A stretch of DNA of 48,995 nucleotides. It comes from a virus. This document shows positions 28,600 through 36,255 of the stretch, one piece after another (within the stretch, counting starts at the first letter, position 1; each line of letters begins with the position of its first letter). The translations under genes and the position numbers were made by a program. The stretch is from IMG/VR virus record IMGVR_UViG_3300030104_004070, positions 1-48,995 of that record, one strand, 5' to 3'. The notes beneath the pieces are model-generated. The model was not told where the DNA came from. It saw only the letters and a program-made list of their open reading frames with translations, and searched no databases.

Positions 28600-29967
28600 T
28601 TATGCAGGGTAATCCCAGTCAGTGATAAAACTAGTTTTGTGCATTGGCCCCCAAATGCCTTCAGAGTATATGTAAGGTGCCGTTCTTACAGGGCAATCTT
28701 CTCCAGTACAGAGAAGATCATCAACGATTCTCCATGCTTCAATCACTTCTTCAGAGTGAACAAAGTGTGATTGATCAGCATTAATAGCATCATATAAAAG
28801 TTTTTCATAACCATCTACACCCAACCAATCAGGGTATCTGTGAGTAAGTGTTGCAAGTTCAACTTCCTCACTCATTCCAGGAGACTTGACATCAATCTGA
28901 ATATCAAGGTGAGCATGTGGTTGTAGACGCATCACAATACGTCCGGGTGTTTCACCCTCAAACAATCCAACAGGTGGTGCTTTGAGTTTAACAACAACCT
29001 CAACACACTGATATGGCATTTTCTTACCAGTCATGAAGTAGAAAGGAACACCTTGCCATCTCCAGTTATCAACATATAAATCACCAGCAACAAAAGTCTG
29101 AGTCATAGACTCTGGACCTACACCTTGTTCTTCACGATACCCTTCATACTGACCAGTAATAAACTTTTCTCCTAGCCTGGTGGCAGCAAGAACTTTTGTT
29201 TTCTCTCTACGAATCTCTGTTGCATTCATCCTACAAGGTGCTTCCATTGCAATCAACGAAAGAATCTGCAGCATGTGATTCTGCAACATATCTCTTACAA
29301 CACCAGAACCATCATAGTATTGGGAACGTCCTTCACAACCAATAGTTTCGGTTGCATAGATTTGAACCTCACTTATGTATTCCCGGTTCCAAAGAGGTTC
29401 CAATAGAATATTGCCAAAGCGGGTGGCAAGGATGTTATTAACAGTATCTTTGCCGAGATAATGGTCAATGCGATAGACTTGTTTTTCGCGTAAATATCTG
29501 CCCACCACTGACTGTAAATGATTAGCAGATTCAAGGTTGTGTCCAAAGGGTTTTTCGATAACCACTCTGGAGACTTCAGGATCGTCGAGAAACCCTGTTT
29601 CTTTGAGGTTGATGATTGCATTTTCGTACCTCTCTGGTGGAACTGATAGAAAATATGTTGTATCTGCACTCTTATCGTGCAGCTTCATTAGACTTTCTTT
29701 GCAACCTAGATCACAAGATACAAAATCTAACCAGTCGGTGAATCCCTCTGGATATTCACCAAGATCATTTAACCAGCACTCACGACTAAGTTCTCTGCGA
29801 GACGCACCAACAATTAAAAGATTAGGCGGAAGAAGTTTCTTCTTCCATAATTCAAATAGTGCCGGGATTAGTTTTCTTCTACACAGATCTCCGGTGGCAC
29901 CAAAGATCACTATGCGTTTAGTGAGCGGTTCCGTTTCCATTGTATTTGTCTGATTCGTAGTAAACAT
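28600..29967 (-). CDS. zwf: Glucose-6-phosphate dehydrogenase
   Basis: The 455-residue product has GATGDLCRRKLIPAL (NADP binding), EKPFGHN and the catalytic RIDHYLGK motif. The length is close to that of host enzymes. It makes NADPH and 6-phosphogluconolactone at the entry of the oxidative pentose phosphate path. I chose ATG at 29967 because AAAAGGTGA stands just before it; an upstream ATG at 30036 and a downstream one at about 29940 are in frame. gnd lies nearby, separated by a barrel-like protein gene. Confidence 0.95.
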   Translation of the reverse strand: MFTTNQTNTMETEPLTKRIVIFGATGDLCRRKLIPALFELWKKKLLPPNLLIVGASRRELSRECWLNDLGEYPEGFTDWLDFVSCDLGCKESLMKLHDKSADTTYFLSVPPERYENAIINLKETGFLDDPEVSRVVIEKPFGHNLESANHLQSVVGRYLREKQVYRIDHYLGKDTVNNILATRFGNILLEPLWNREYISEVQIYATETIGCEGRSQYYDGSGVVRDMLQNHMLQILSLIAMEAPCRMNATEIRREKTKVLAATRLGEKFITGQYEGYREEQGVGPESMTQTFVAGDLYVDNWRWQGVPFYFMTGKKMPYQCVEVVVKLKAPPVGLFEGETPGRIVMRLQPHAHLDIQIDVKSPGMSEEVELATLTHRYPDWLGVDGYEKLLYDAINADQSHFVHSEEVIEAWRIVDDLLCTGEDCPVRTAPYIYSEGIWGPMHKTSFITDWDYPA

Positions 29968-30045
29968 TTTCACCTTTTCGTAACCCGAAATATAATGTGG
30001 ATAGAACAAAGGGCATTGCTTCCCAAAGTAAGACATCAGCGAACG

Positions 30046-30519
30046 TCATTTGAAGAATACCTTGAATCCAAAAGATGTTCTACCATCTTCTATTTTCTTT
30101 ATGGATGCAAGGTGTTCTGCGTAAATTTTAAAGTCATCACCATATTCAACACCTACCGACCCCAGAGGTCCATCAAAATTATCGTTACTATCGAAAGAGG
30201 AATTATTGATGCTGATGCCTGAGTATACAGTAAGGTCATTAGTAATAGGGGCAAGAAGTTTTATTCCGGCATGATTAATGCCTGGGTGATCAGTACACTG
30301 CATAGGTGATGAAATATGCTCAGCAAATAATCTCAGATGTTTATGAATGTCAAATTCAATGCCAAACCCTCCCATGGGTTCTTCAAGATCTATTTGAGTA
30401 TTATTATCCCATGGATCTGCATTTATAGAAACATAGGTTCTAACTGATTCTGGAGTTATCGATCCAGCGAGTGCAGTAAGAACAGTAGCCACTGCAGTGT
30501 ATTCTCCAATACAAATCAT
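30046..30519 (-). CDS. Possible outer-membrane beta-barrel protein
   Basis: The 157-residue product has alternating strands with aromatic residues (GFGIEFDIHKHLRLFAEHIS; YGDDFKIYAEHL) and ends FGFKVFFK, a pattern near that of small barrel proteins, though the final residue is Lys. The N terminus is hydrophobic but is not a clean signal peptide. The ATG overlaps the gnd stop by four bases (ATGA), so it is produced with the pentose-phosphate enzymes. Confidence 0.6.
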   Translation of the reverse strand: MICIGEYTAVATVLTALAGSITPESVRTYVSINADPWDNNTQIDLEEPMGGFGIEFDIHKHLRLFAEHISSPMQCTDHPGINHAGIKLLAPITNDLTVYSGISINNSSFDSNDNFDGPLGSVGVEYGDDFKIYAEHLASIKKIEDGRTSFGFKVFFK

Positions 30520-31553
30520 CTTACGTTGTGTCCTCCAAACATGTAACGCATACCATTCAAGATTTTGTTTCCGAATTCCCCCAGTCTGCGAGAATTAAAG
30601 CGTTCAAATAATGCGGCAGAGATAACAGGTGTGGGTACACCAAGATCCACAGCAGCGTGAAGAGTCCAACGACCTTCACCAGAGTCTGATACTCCTCCAT
30701 CGAATTTGCTAAGGTCATGATCGCTCCGAAGAACATCAGCGGTAAGATCAAGTAACCAGCTACCAACAACGCTACCACGACGCCATAACTCAGCAACTTC
30801 AGCACAGTCAATATCATACTGATAGTCTCTTGGGTTTTCCATTGGAGCGACTTCAGCATCGCCCTCTTTGACGTATTGAGTTCCAAGATCACCATGATAC
30901 AGGATGTTAAATCCCTCTGCGTATGCTTGCATTATACCATATTCTATGCCATTGTGAACCATTTTCACAAAGTGACCTGCGCCAGGTCCACCACAGTGGA
31001 GCCAACCGTACTCAGCACTTGTTGAAGTGCTGTATGGATCTGTGCGGGTTGCAGCGGTAATACCAGGTGCCAGGGCACGGAAAATGGGGGCACAGACAGA
31101 TACTGCGCCAGTTGCACCACCAACCATGAGACAGTATCCACGCTCCAAACCGTAAACTCCACCACTAGTACCACAGTCAATAAATTGGATGCCATACTTA
31201 GAAAGCCTTTCTGCCCTCCGTCTAGAATCCTTAAAGTTGCTATTGCCATGATCAATAATAATATCCCCGTCGCCAAGTAATGGTAGTAACTCATCTAATG
31301 TGTCCTCCACTAATTCTGCAGGAATAACAAGTTGAAAGATGCCGGGTGCTTTACCAACATGTCTATCTTGTCGATGAACAATTTTAACTAGGTTTTCTAG
31401 ATCAGTGGCAACTCCACTGACATAACCATTTTCATATGCCTCTTCTGCTTTTTTGTAGTTACGTCTGTAACCCCAAACTTCAATACCTTCTTTCATCATA
31501 CGGCGAGACATACCCTCACCCATTCGACCTAAACCGATTAATCCAACTTTCAT
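30516..31553 (-). CDS. gnd: 6-phosphogluconate dehydrogenase
   Basis: The 345-residue product has GLGRMGEGMSRRM (NADP or NAD binding), IIDHGNSNFKDS, the catalytic DCGTSGGVYGLERG loop and GAGHFVKMVHNGIEYGIMQ with catalytic Lys and Asn. It is the shorter GntZ-like type, without the longer C-terminal domain of the 470-residue enzymes. It oxidises 6-phosphogluconate to ribulose-5-phosphate, giving pentose for nucleotides and more NAD(P)H. Together with zwf and nrdAB it forms the usual cyanophage supply line. Confidence 0.94.
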   Translation of the reverse strand: MKVGLIGLGRMGEGMSRRMMKEGIEVWGYRRNYKKAEEAYENGYVSGVATDLENLVKIVHRQDRHVGKAPGIFQLVIPAELVEDTLDELLPLLGDGDIIIDHGNSNFKDSRRRAERLSKYGIQFIDCGTSGGVYGLERGYCLMVGGATGAVSVCAPIFRALAPGITAATRTDPYSTSTSAEYGWLHCGGPGAGHFVKMVHNGIEYGIMQAYAEGFNILYHGDLGTQYVKEGDAEVAPMENPRDYQYDIDCAEVAELWRRGSVVGSWLLDLTADVLRSDHDLSKFDGGVSDSGEGRWTLHAAVDLGVPTPVISAALFERFNSRRLGEFGNKILNGMRYMFGGHNVR

Positions 31554-31813
31554 GTTATCACCTTAATTACTTCATCTTTTACTCGATCAATCACCTGATT
31601 CATTAGGTTGATATCAATATTCAGGAATGGTGGTATAATTCCAATTGCTCTCAGGAACCCGTCCACGAAAGCAGCAAGAAATAGAATGCCTAGGCACATA
31701 CTGATAATAGATGCATTACGGTTGTGTTTCCGAATTGCTTCATCAATAGCATCCTTAACTAAATTATCAACCTCTGCTTTAGTATAGCAGTGTTCAGGTT
31801 TCAGTTGTGTCAT
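31550..31813 (-). CDS. Small membrane protein upstream of gnd
   Basis: The 87-residue product starts MTQLKPEHCYTKAEVDNLVK, has a transmembrane helix (about residues 38-60, IISMCLGILFLAAFVDGF) and an amphipathic end. Two in-frame ATGs at 31825 and 31813 are possible; neither has a good ribosome site. It overlaps gnd by four bases. No family recognised. Confidence 0.65.
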   Translation of the reverse strand: MTQLKPEHCYTKAEVDNLVKDAIDEAIRKHNRNASIISMCLGILFLAAFVDGFLRAIGIIPPFLNIDINLMNQVIDRVKDEVIKVIT

Positions 31814-31961
31814 CCTGTGCGACATTTTTTAGATTACTCATAGGATCAGGTTCGCCGTTTACAATAGCGCAGGCTCTTTTATAATAAAAGTTTTCCGTGT
31901 TGCCGCTTTCTTCAAACGTTTCTTTGATTTTCGTCCAGTTAGATAATTCGTCGGGATGCAT
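31794..31961 (-). CDS. 55-residue protein
   Basis: The product starts MHPDELSNWTKIKETFEESG and is acidic with several Asn and Thr. It is too short for common ORF cutoffs, but it has a promoter upstream and overlaps the next gene in another frame, as usual here. No family recognised. Confidence 0.6.
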   Translation of the reverse strand: MHPDELSNWTKIKETFEESGNTENFYYKRACAIVNGEPDPMSNLKNVAQDDTTET

Positions 31962-31994
31962 GGTTGGTAGAAAAATTGTCTACAATACTATTTA

Positions 31995-32022
31995 ATCCTA
32001 GGTGATGATCCCAGCATGTCAA
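31995..32022 (-). promoter_or_regulatory. Putative sigma-70 promoter before the gnd group
   Basis: TTGACA (32017-32022), 16 bases and TAGGAT (31995-32000; four of six -10 matches) on the minus strand, 33 bases before the ATG at 31961. Confidence 0.45.
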
Positions 32023-32037
32023 GTGTGTGTTGAATCC

Positions 32038-32286
32038 CTAACGAACTTCAAAGTCCATCTTACGAACTTTGCGTTTACGTCTTGCTTCCTGGTACGCAAG
32101 TTCTTGAGCAGAAAAGTGGCTATTAATTTTTTCTTCTCTGTCGTATGATACCATAACGACATTGTTTAAGTCAACAGCGCCGATCTTATCGTCAATAAGT
32201 TTCATCTGATTTGAACATCCGCAATATTGAACTTTTGAGGTACTAGTTAGTTCGGTGCGGCATTGCTTGCATCTTACTGTGATCAT
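32038..32286 (-). CDS. Small zinc-ribbon-like protein
   Basis: The 82-residue product has Cys-x2-Cys (VRCKQCRTEL) and Cys-x-Cys (YCGCSNQ) near the start, a probable zinc site, then a basic C-terminal region (EARRKRKVRKMDF). It could bind nucleic acid. It overlaps the cupin gene by four bases. No known family assigned. Confidence 0.65.
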   Translation of the reverse strand: MITVRCKQCRTELTSTSKVQYCGCSNQMKLIDDKIGAVDLNNVVMVSYDREEKINSHFSAQELAYQEARRKRKVRKMDFEVR

Positions 32287-32618
32287 TTTACTCTACCATA
32301 AATGTCATCTAATCTAACAATATCTTCCTCTCTACAATCTCCAATCTGAGTTTCAATAAAAACTAATTCATCCTCCCCAGCAATCGCACGATGAATTGCG
32401 TTACGTGGGATATACCAAAAAGTGCCTGGTGTTGCTGGAGCAGCTGTATCATCTAGTATGACCGTTCCAAATCCACTAACAACAGTCCAGAATTCTGACC
32501 TATGTTCATGGTACTGTAATGAGAATTTCTGGTTAGGGTTAACTACGATTCTCTTCACTTTATAATTAGGTTCGTCAAGGAGAACTTCATAAGTGCCCCA
32601 AGGCCTTTCAGATATCAT
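32283..32618 (-). CDS. Cupin, mannose-6-phosphate isomerase type II domain
   Basis: The 111-residue product has the start RPWGTYEVLL and the cupin motifs KFSLQYHEHRSEFWTVVSG and GTFWYIPRNAIHRA with metal-binding His. It matches the isomerase domain of bifunctional phosphomannose isomerase/GDP-mannose pyrophosphorylase but stands alone. It would turn fructose-6-phosphate into mannose-6-phosphate, feeding GDP-mannose for the 3,5-epimerase and the fucosyltransferases. It overlaps the unknown gene upstream by 11 bases. Confidence 0.88.
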   Translation of the reverse strand: MISERPWGTYEVLLDEPNYKVKRIVVNPNQKFSLQYHEHRSEFWTVVSGFGTVILDDTAAPATPGTFWYIPRNAIHRAIAGEDELVFIETQIGDCREEDIVRLDDIYGRVK

Positions 32619-33555
32619 GATTAAATTTTTTAGAATACTCTCTCATTATATATTCACCATAAGATAGGTTTTCATCTTCACGTCTTTTACAACTACCAAC
32701 ACCACAGAATCCGCAGTTTTTTCCTGGAATAATGTAGTTTTTTACAATACTTTTGTATGTATCCTTGGGAGTTTCTTTATACAAGTCCCTAACATCAACT
32801 TTATTATATGCTAATAAGGTCAAAGTATTGATGATAAAACTTATATTACCATAATGAGGGATTTTATTGACATTGCAAAAATTAAGATATAAAGATTTAT
32901 TAGTATGGTATAAACTGTATAGAACAGAGTAAACACTACCGATCTTATGCTTCAACTCACTAGATTTAAATAAATCTGCGACATCAGTGATTTTAGATTT
33001 TGAATTAATATCAGATATTGAGTCTTTATCCCAAGGGAAGTTCCAATCATCTTGAATCATATAATCCAAAAGGTTTCTCAATTCTATTGCATTTGGCTCA
33101 TTGACATAGTTTATCCTCCCATCAGGATAATCAACTTTTAGATAGTATTGCTGATTGTCTTTATCAATTGTTTCATAACCAAATACTTCAATGGCAGACA
33201 TCTCAAATCTACCTTCATCATATAAGTTCTCAAGAATATTGAGTTCCTTTACTCCACATGCACCAATCCAATCAGTGAAGTGTGATTGATATTTTTCTTG
33301 GAAAATTCCTGTCTTTCCAGAAAAAACTTTTTTGGATACACAGTTTCCAATATAAAATACGTCAGATTTTTCTAACAGGTTGTACTCATCTGACATTTCT
33401 TCTGGTTGTATGTGATGATATTTGTATGGTATTCCTATGCCTTTGTAATAAGACTTACTACCTTTACAAACTCTGCCATCAACATATTCAATATTATCGT
33501 CTAACTCAATAGAGTTAACGACTTCCCCAGATTTATCGTAAACTAGTATATTCAT
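32608..33555 (-). CDS. AT-rich protein of unknown function beginning next to tRNA-Val
   Basis: The 315-residue product is rich in Asn, Lys, Tyr, Ile and Asp and has AT-rich codon use unlike most neighbours, which suggests recent arrival. No membrane segment or signal peptide is present. The C terminus has Cys-x2-Cys-x4-Cys (NCGFCGVGSCKRRE), a possible metal site. The ATG is only one base after the tRNA-Val discriminator, so no ribosome site can be outside the tRNA. Because it lies between tRNAs and the cupin, it may have entered at a tRNA site. No family recognised. Confidence 0.75.
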   Translation of the reverse strand: MNILVYDKSGEVVNSIELDDNIEYVDGRVCKGSKSYYKGIGIPYKYHHIQPEEMSDEYNLLEKSDVFYIGNCVSKKVFSGKTGIFQEKYQSHFTDWIGACGVKELNILENLYDEGRFEMSAIEVFGYETIDKDNQQYYLKVDYPDGRINYVNEPNAIELRNLLDYMIQDDWNFPWDKDSISDINSKSKITDVADLFKSSELKHKIGSVYSVLYSLYHTNKSLYLNFCNVNKIPHYGNISFIINTLTLLAYNKVDVRDLYKETPKDTYKSIVKNYIIPGKNCGFCGVGSCKRREDENLSYGEYIMREYSKKFNHDI

Positions 33556-33556
33556 A

Positions 33557-33628
33557 TGGGAGATACAAGGATCGAACTTGTGACAAATACGGTGTAAACG
33601 TACTGCTCTACCGCTGAGCTAATCTCCC
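33557..33628 (-). tRNA. tRNA-Val with TAC anticodon
   Basis: A 72-base cloverleaf: acceptor GGGAGAT/ATCTCCC, D arm with GCTCAGCGGTAGAGC, anticodon stem GTACG/CGTAT, loop TTTACAC (anticodon TAC) and T arm with GTTCGATC. It directly abuts tRNA-Gly with no spacer, and its 3' end is next to an ATG. CCA is not encoded. Confidence 0.95.
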
Positions 33629-33702
33629 TGGAGCGGGTGACGGGAATCGAACCCGTGACATTTGCTTGGAAGGCAGAGATTTTACCTCTAAACTACACCC
33701 GC
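33629..33702 (-). tRNA. tRNA-Gly with TCC anticodon, CCA encoded
   Basis: A cloverleaf with acceptor GCGGGTG/CACCCGC, anticodon loop CTTCCAA (anticodon TCC) and T arm GTTCGATT. The discriminator T73, usual for Gly, is followed by genomic CCA (33629-33631), the only one of the seven tRNAs that encodes CCA. One anticodon-stem pair is mismatched. Confidence 0.94.
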
Positions 33703-33774
33703 ATGTTGGAACACCATCCGATTAAAAAACCTAATGGTGAATTAGAGGGCACAGAAAACCCCAACCAACAGAAT

Positions 33775-33796
33775 GACAATTACCGAAATAATTGTC
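33775..33796. other. Perfect 8-bp hairpin between tRNA genes
   Basis: GACAATTA and TAATTGTC (33775-33796) with a 6-base loop lie between tRNA-Asn and tRNA-Gly, three bases after the tRNA-Asn 3' end. A second weaker pairing (CACCAT/ATGGTG) spans the rest of the gap. Possible processing or stability element of the tRNA precursor. Confidence 0.5.
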
Positions 33797-33798
33797 AA

Positions 33799-33870
33799 CT
33801 CCCCTTCCTGGGATCGAACCAGGGACCAAACGATTAACAGTCGTTAGCTCTACCGCTGAGCTAAAGAGGA
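33799..33870 (-). tRNA. tRNA-Asn with GTT anticodon
   Basis: A 72-base cloverleaf: acceptor TCCTCTT/AAGGGGA (one T-G pair), D arm with GCTCAGCGGTAGAGC, anticodon loop CTGTTAA (anticodon GTT) and T arm CCTGG-TTCGATC-CCAGG. The discriminator is G. CCA is not encoded. Confidence 0.95.
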
Positions 33871-34068
33871 ATGGTGGGGAGAGAGGAATACATTATACCT
33901 CTACTGAGTGGGAATCACTGATGTGATAATAGGTCACCCAGACTTTCGGACCTCCTGGTAAGAGTTCTGTGCGAACACAGCGGGCACCACCCCTGTCCTA
34001 ATATACATTACCCCGTGCCTCCACAAGGGTTGTTCTGTCACTCCCAAGGGAACTGATCAGGTTCCCAA
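33871..34068. other. Structured gap between tRNA-Asn and tRNA-Arg, no gene assigned
   Basis: About 200 bases with no convincing gene. On the minus strand it contains CTGTG-TTCG-CACAG, a small hairpin with a TTCG loop, and a GGGAAC/GTTCCC hairpin next to the tRNA-Arg 3' end. A TATAAT (33892-33897) lies 22 bases before tRNA-Asn but without a good -35. It may hold a small RNA or be a degraded tRNA region. Confidence 0.4.
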
Positions 34069-34140
34069 CAGGCCTACTAGGAATCGAACCTAGGATAACC
34101 GCTTAGAAGGCGGTGGTTATATCCGCTTAACTATAGGCCC
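34069..34140 (-). tRNA. tRNA-Arg with TCT anticodon
   Basis: A 72-base cloverleaf: acceptor GGGCCTA/TAGGCCT (G-U first pair), anticodon stem ACCGC/GCGGT, loop CTTCTAA (anticodon TCT) and T arm CTAGG-TTCGATT-CCTAG. It reads AGA and AGG, codons that phages use more than their hosts. CCA is not encoded. Confidence 0.96.
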
Positions 34141-34157
34141 AGTAAACTGAAGAAGGA

Positions 34158-34379
34158 TTAACTTCTCTCTACTCCTTCAGTAAATTCATCATACTCGTCC
34201 TCAGAGATTTCGTCAAGTGAAATGACTTCTAAATCATCTTTTGGTTCAAACCATTCATCAAATTCTTCCATGATTGCAGATGAATCCATGATTCTACCCA
34301 CGCCTTTGCCGTTATACTCTTGGACTTTATCGATGGCCCATTGACGAATGTGCATAACAACCTGTTCAGTCTCCATCAT
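34158..34379 (-). CDS. Small acidic protein
   Basis: The 73-residue product starts MMETEQVVMHIRQWAIDKVQ and ends with a strongly acidic tail (ISLDEISEDEYDEFTEG). It starts within the 3' end of the GIY-YIG-like gene; AAAGGA five bases before the ATG at 34379 supports this start over a longer reading. It ends 17 bases before tRNA-Arg. No family recognised. Confidence 0.65.
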   Translation of the reverse strand: MMETEQVVMHIRQWAIDKVQEYNGKGVGRIMDSSAIMEEFDEWFEPKDDLEVISLDEISEDEYDEFTEGVERS

Positions 34380-34809
34380 AGTAGTCCTTTCTGAAGTATC
34401 TGCTGAGGATGTTACTATTGTAGTATGCTGGTCCTCCCGTGTCAAGGGATTCAGTGAGAACCCCATGGGCGAAGAGTTGTCTTGTTTCTTCAAAGTTTGT
34501 TTTGCCAGGTGTTTTATGTAATGACAGGATAGTTCTACTAAAATTTTGTCGCCCCAGGCGCTCAATGTCTTCTTTAAGTTCTGGACAAGACCCATAATAT
34601 TTTTTCCAATCAGATTCGGATTTTACTTTTCGCTTCTTCCCCTTAGGCGTTCGATGCTGCCAAAAATATTTTCTCCCAATGTACTGTCGTTGGTTTGTGA
34701 GATTGGTAATGTTATAAACAAAACCGTAGTTATCCCGAATAAGGCTCCCATCAAAAGGGACGCCCATGTAGATCCATGGGTTTTCATAATCAGTATCTAT
34801 ATTCTTCAA
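34366..34809 (-). CDS. GIY-YIG-like endonuclease
   Basis: The 147-residue product has GFVYNITNLTNQRQYIGRKY, a GIY-YIG-type core (FVY then YIG with a nearby Arg), followed by basic KGKKRKVKSESDWKKYYGSC and LGRQNFSRTIL, as in phage Seg-like and related nucleases. Such enzymes cut DNA and may be mobile or serve in recombination. The first codon in frame is TTG at 34809; an ATG at 34767 would cut off the conserved-looking start. A CATAAATA late-type motif lies 24 bases upstream of the TTG. Confidence 0.8.
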   Translation of the reverse strand: MKNIDTDYENPWIYMGVPFDGSLIRDNYGFVYNITNLTNQRQYIGRKYFWQHRTPKGKKRKVKSESDWKKYYGSCPELKEDIERLGRQNFSRTILSLHKTPGKTNFEETRQLFAHGVLTESLDTGGPAYYNSNILSRYFRKDYYDGD

Positions 34810-35104
34810 TGATGTTTAATACCTTGTCGAGATATTTATGTGCCATATCTCGATCTCCCTGCCATATAGTTTCAGGTTCTTCGTATACTTCATTTTTTAA
34901 TTTGAGTATACGATTTTTTAATTCATCTTTCTTTATTTGGTTTTTAGGCATAGGGGAAGAGATACTCCCCCTATTTAAGCATTTTAACTCAGGTTTGTCA
35001 TCATCGAAGTCACGATTCTCAAACATAAAATCATCGCATTTCTTTGCTTCGATGTATTTTTCTAACTCAGAGTTGGAAACCAGAGAATGTGTCTTTTTTG
35101 ACAT
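34790..35104 (-). CDS. Small protein after nrdB
   Basis: The 104-residue product starts MSKKTHSLVSNSELEKYIEA and contains a helical basic/acidic region (KKDELKNRILKLKNEVYEEP). It overlaps the nrdB end by 38 bases and the next gene by 20. No family recognised. Confidence 0.65.
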   Translation of the reverse strand: MSKKTHSLVSNSELEKYIEAKKCDDFMFENRDFDDDKPELKCLNRGSISSPMPKNQIKKDELKNRILKLKNEVYEEPETIWQGDRDMAHKYLDKVLNIIEEYRY

Positions 35105-36215
35105 CCTGCTTAATACCTCCGACGACATAACTTTCGACCTCTGTTTCCTGAGGTGCTACCTGAAGACCCTTAGAGGAGATCCAATGTTGTGTCCAGGGCA
35201 ATGGATTAGCAGATGCCGCAATATCATATTGTGGTTTCAGACCAATTGCCTTTAGACGACGATTAGCAATCCATTCAACATATTGCTGAAGGAGTTTGTC
35301 ATTCAGACCAATCATTGATCCATCCTTAAACAGATAATCTGCCCAACGCTTCTCTTCATTGACGGCAAGATCGAACTGTTTATAGGTCCACTCCTCCTCT
35401 TCCTTCATAATCTGCTTCATCTCTGGATCATCACCATTCTTCCACTTGGTCAGGATGTTCTGAGTAATTGCCAGGTGTTGGTTCTCGTCTCTTGCAATAA
35501 GGGAGATAATCTTTGCTGATCCTTCCATAAGCTTAAGTTCACCAAAGGCAAAACTACAAGCAAAAGAAACGTAAAACCTAATACCTTCCAGTATGTTGAC
35601 ATTAGCAACAGCCCTGTAAAGTTTTCTCTTGACCTCTTTCATCTCCCATGTTGCAGATGGGGAACCTCTAAAATCATCGGTCCACATGTTCCCAGTGTCC
35701 CACTGGTGAGCATGGTTCAGGAAGTCGTCATATGCCCCTGTGACGCTAGCAGCACGTTCTAGGATGCGTTCATCAGTGACAATCTTATCAAAGACCTCTG
35801 AGGGGTCTGCGTAGACGTTCTTGATGATGTATGTGTATGAGCGACTATGGATCATCTCCATGAATCCCCAGACCTCCATACATGCCTCCAGTTCAGGCAG
35901 GGAGCAGTATGGAATGAATGCCATACCAGGACCACGACCCTGAATAGAATCGAGCATGATCTGATACTTCAGGTTAGAAGTATAGATGTGCTTTTGTTCT
36001 GGACGGAGTAATTGATAGTCACCACGATCCTTCTGTAAGGAGACCTCCTCAGGTCTCCAGAAGTATCCTAGTTGCTGTGTGGTGAGTTTATCAAAGATAG
36101 GATACTTGTATGAATCGTATCTTTGGACTCCCAGAGGTTTACCGAAAAACATTGGTTGCTTTTTAGTATTGACTTGTTCGGTATTAAATACCGTCATACC
36201 CTTCACTTGATTCAT
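35067..36215 (-). CDS. nrdB: Ribonucleotide reductase class Ia, small subunit
   Basis: The product matches T4-type NrdB: MTVFNTEQV and PMFFGKPLGVQRYD near the start, FWRPEEVSL, FMEMIHSRSY and IARDENQHLA, which carry the iron ligands and surround the radical tyrosine. With NrdA it reduces ribonucleotides to deoxynucleotides. I chose the ATG at 36215 because GGGAAGGA lies upstream; a GTG at 36266 overlapping nrdA and an ATG at 36197 are alternatives. Length is about 382 residues. Confidence 0.95.
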   Translation of the reverse strand: MNQVKGMTVFNTEQVNTKKQPMFFGKPLGVQRYDSYKYPIFDKLTTQQLGYFWRPEEVSLQKDRGDYQLLRPEQKHIYTSNLKYQIMLDSIQGRGPGMAFIPYCSLPELEACMEVWGFMEMIHSRSYTYIIKNVYADPSEVFDKIVTDERILERAASVTGAYDDFLNHAHQWDTGNMWTDDFRGSPSATWEMKEVKRKLYRAVANVNILEGIRFYVSFACSFAFGELKLMEGSAKIISLIARDENQHLAITQNILTKWKNGDDPEMKQIMKEEEEWTYKQFDLAVNEEKRWADYLFKDGSMIGLNDKLLQQYVEWIANRRLKAIGLKPQYDIAASANPLPWTQHWISSKGLQVAPQETEVESYVVGGIKQDVKKDTFSGFQL

Positions 36216-36255
36216 TACATCCTTCCCATTAACGGGTGAAACCTTGAAATCGTAA

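Noticed and set aside
29373-29669. Minus-strand 98-codon frame in zwf
   Set aside because: Wrong frame within glucose-6-phosphate dehydrogenase, whose motifs are intact in the main frame.
33637-33837. Plus-strand 66-codon frame
   Set aside because: It is the reverse side of tRNA-Gly and tRNA-Asn; such frames are common annotation errors.
33871-34068. Extra tRNA or RNase P-like RNA in the gap
   Set aside because: I tested both strands for a T arm and acceptor pairing and for RNase P core sequences; none fits.
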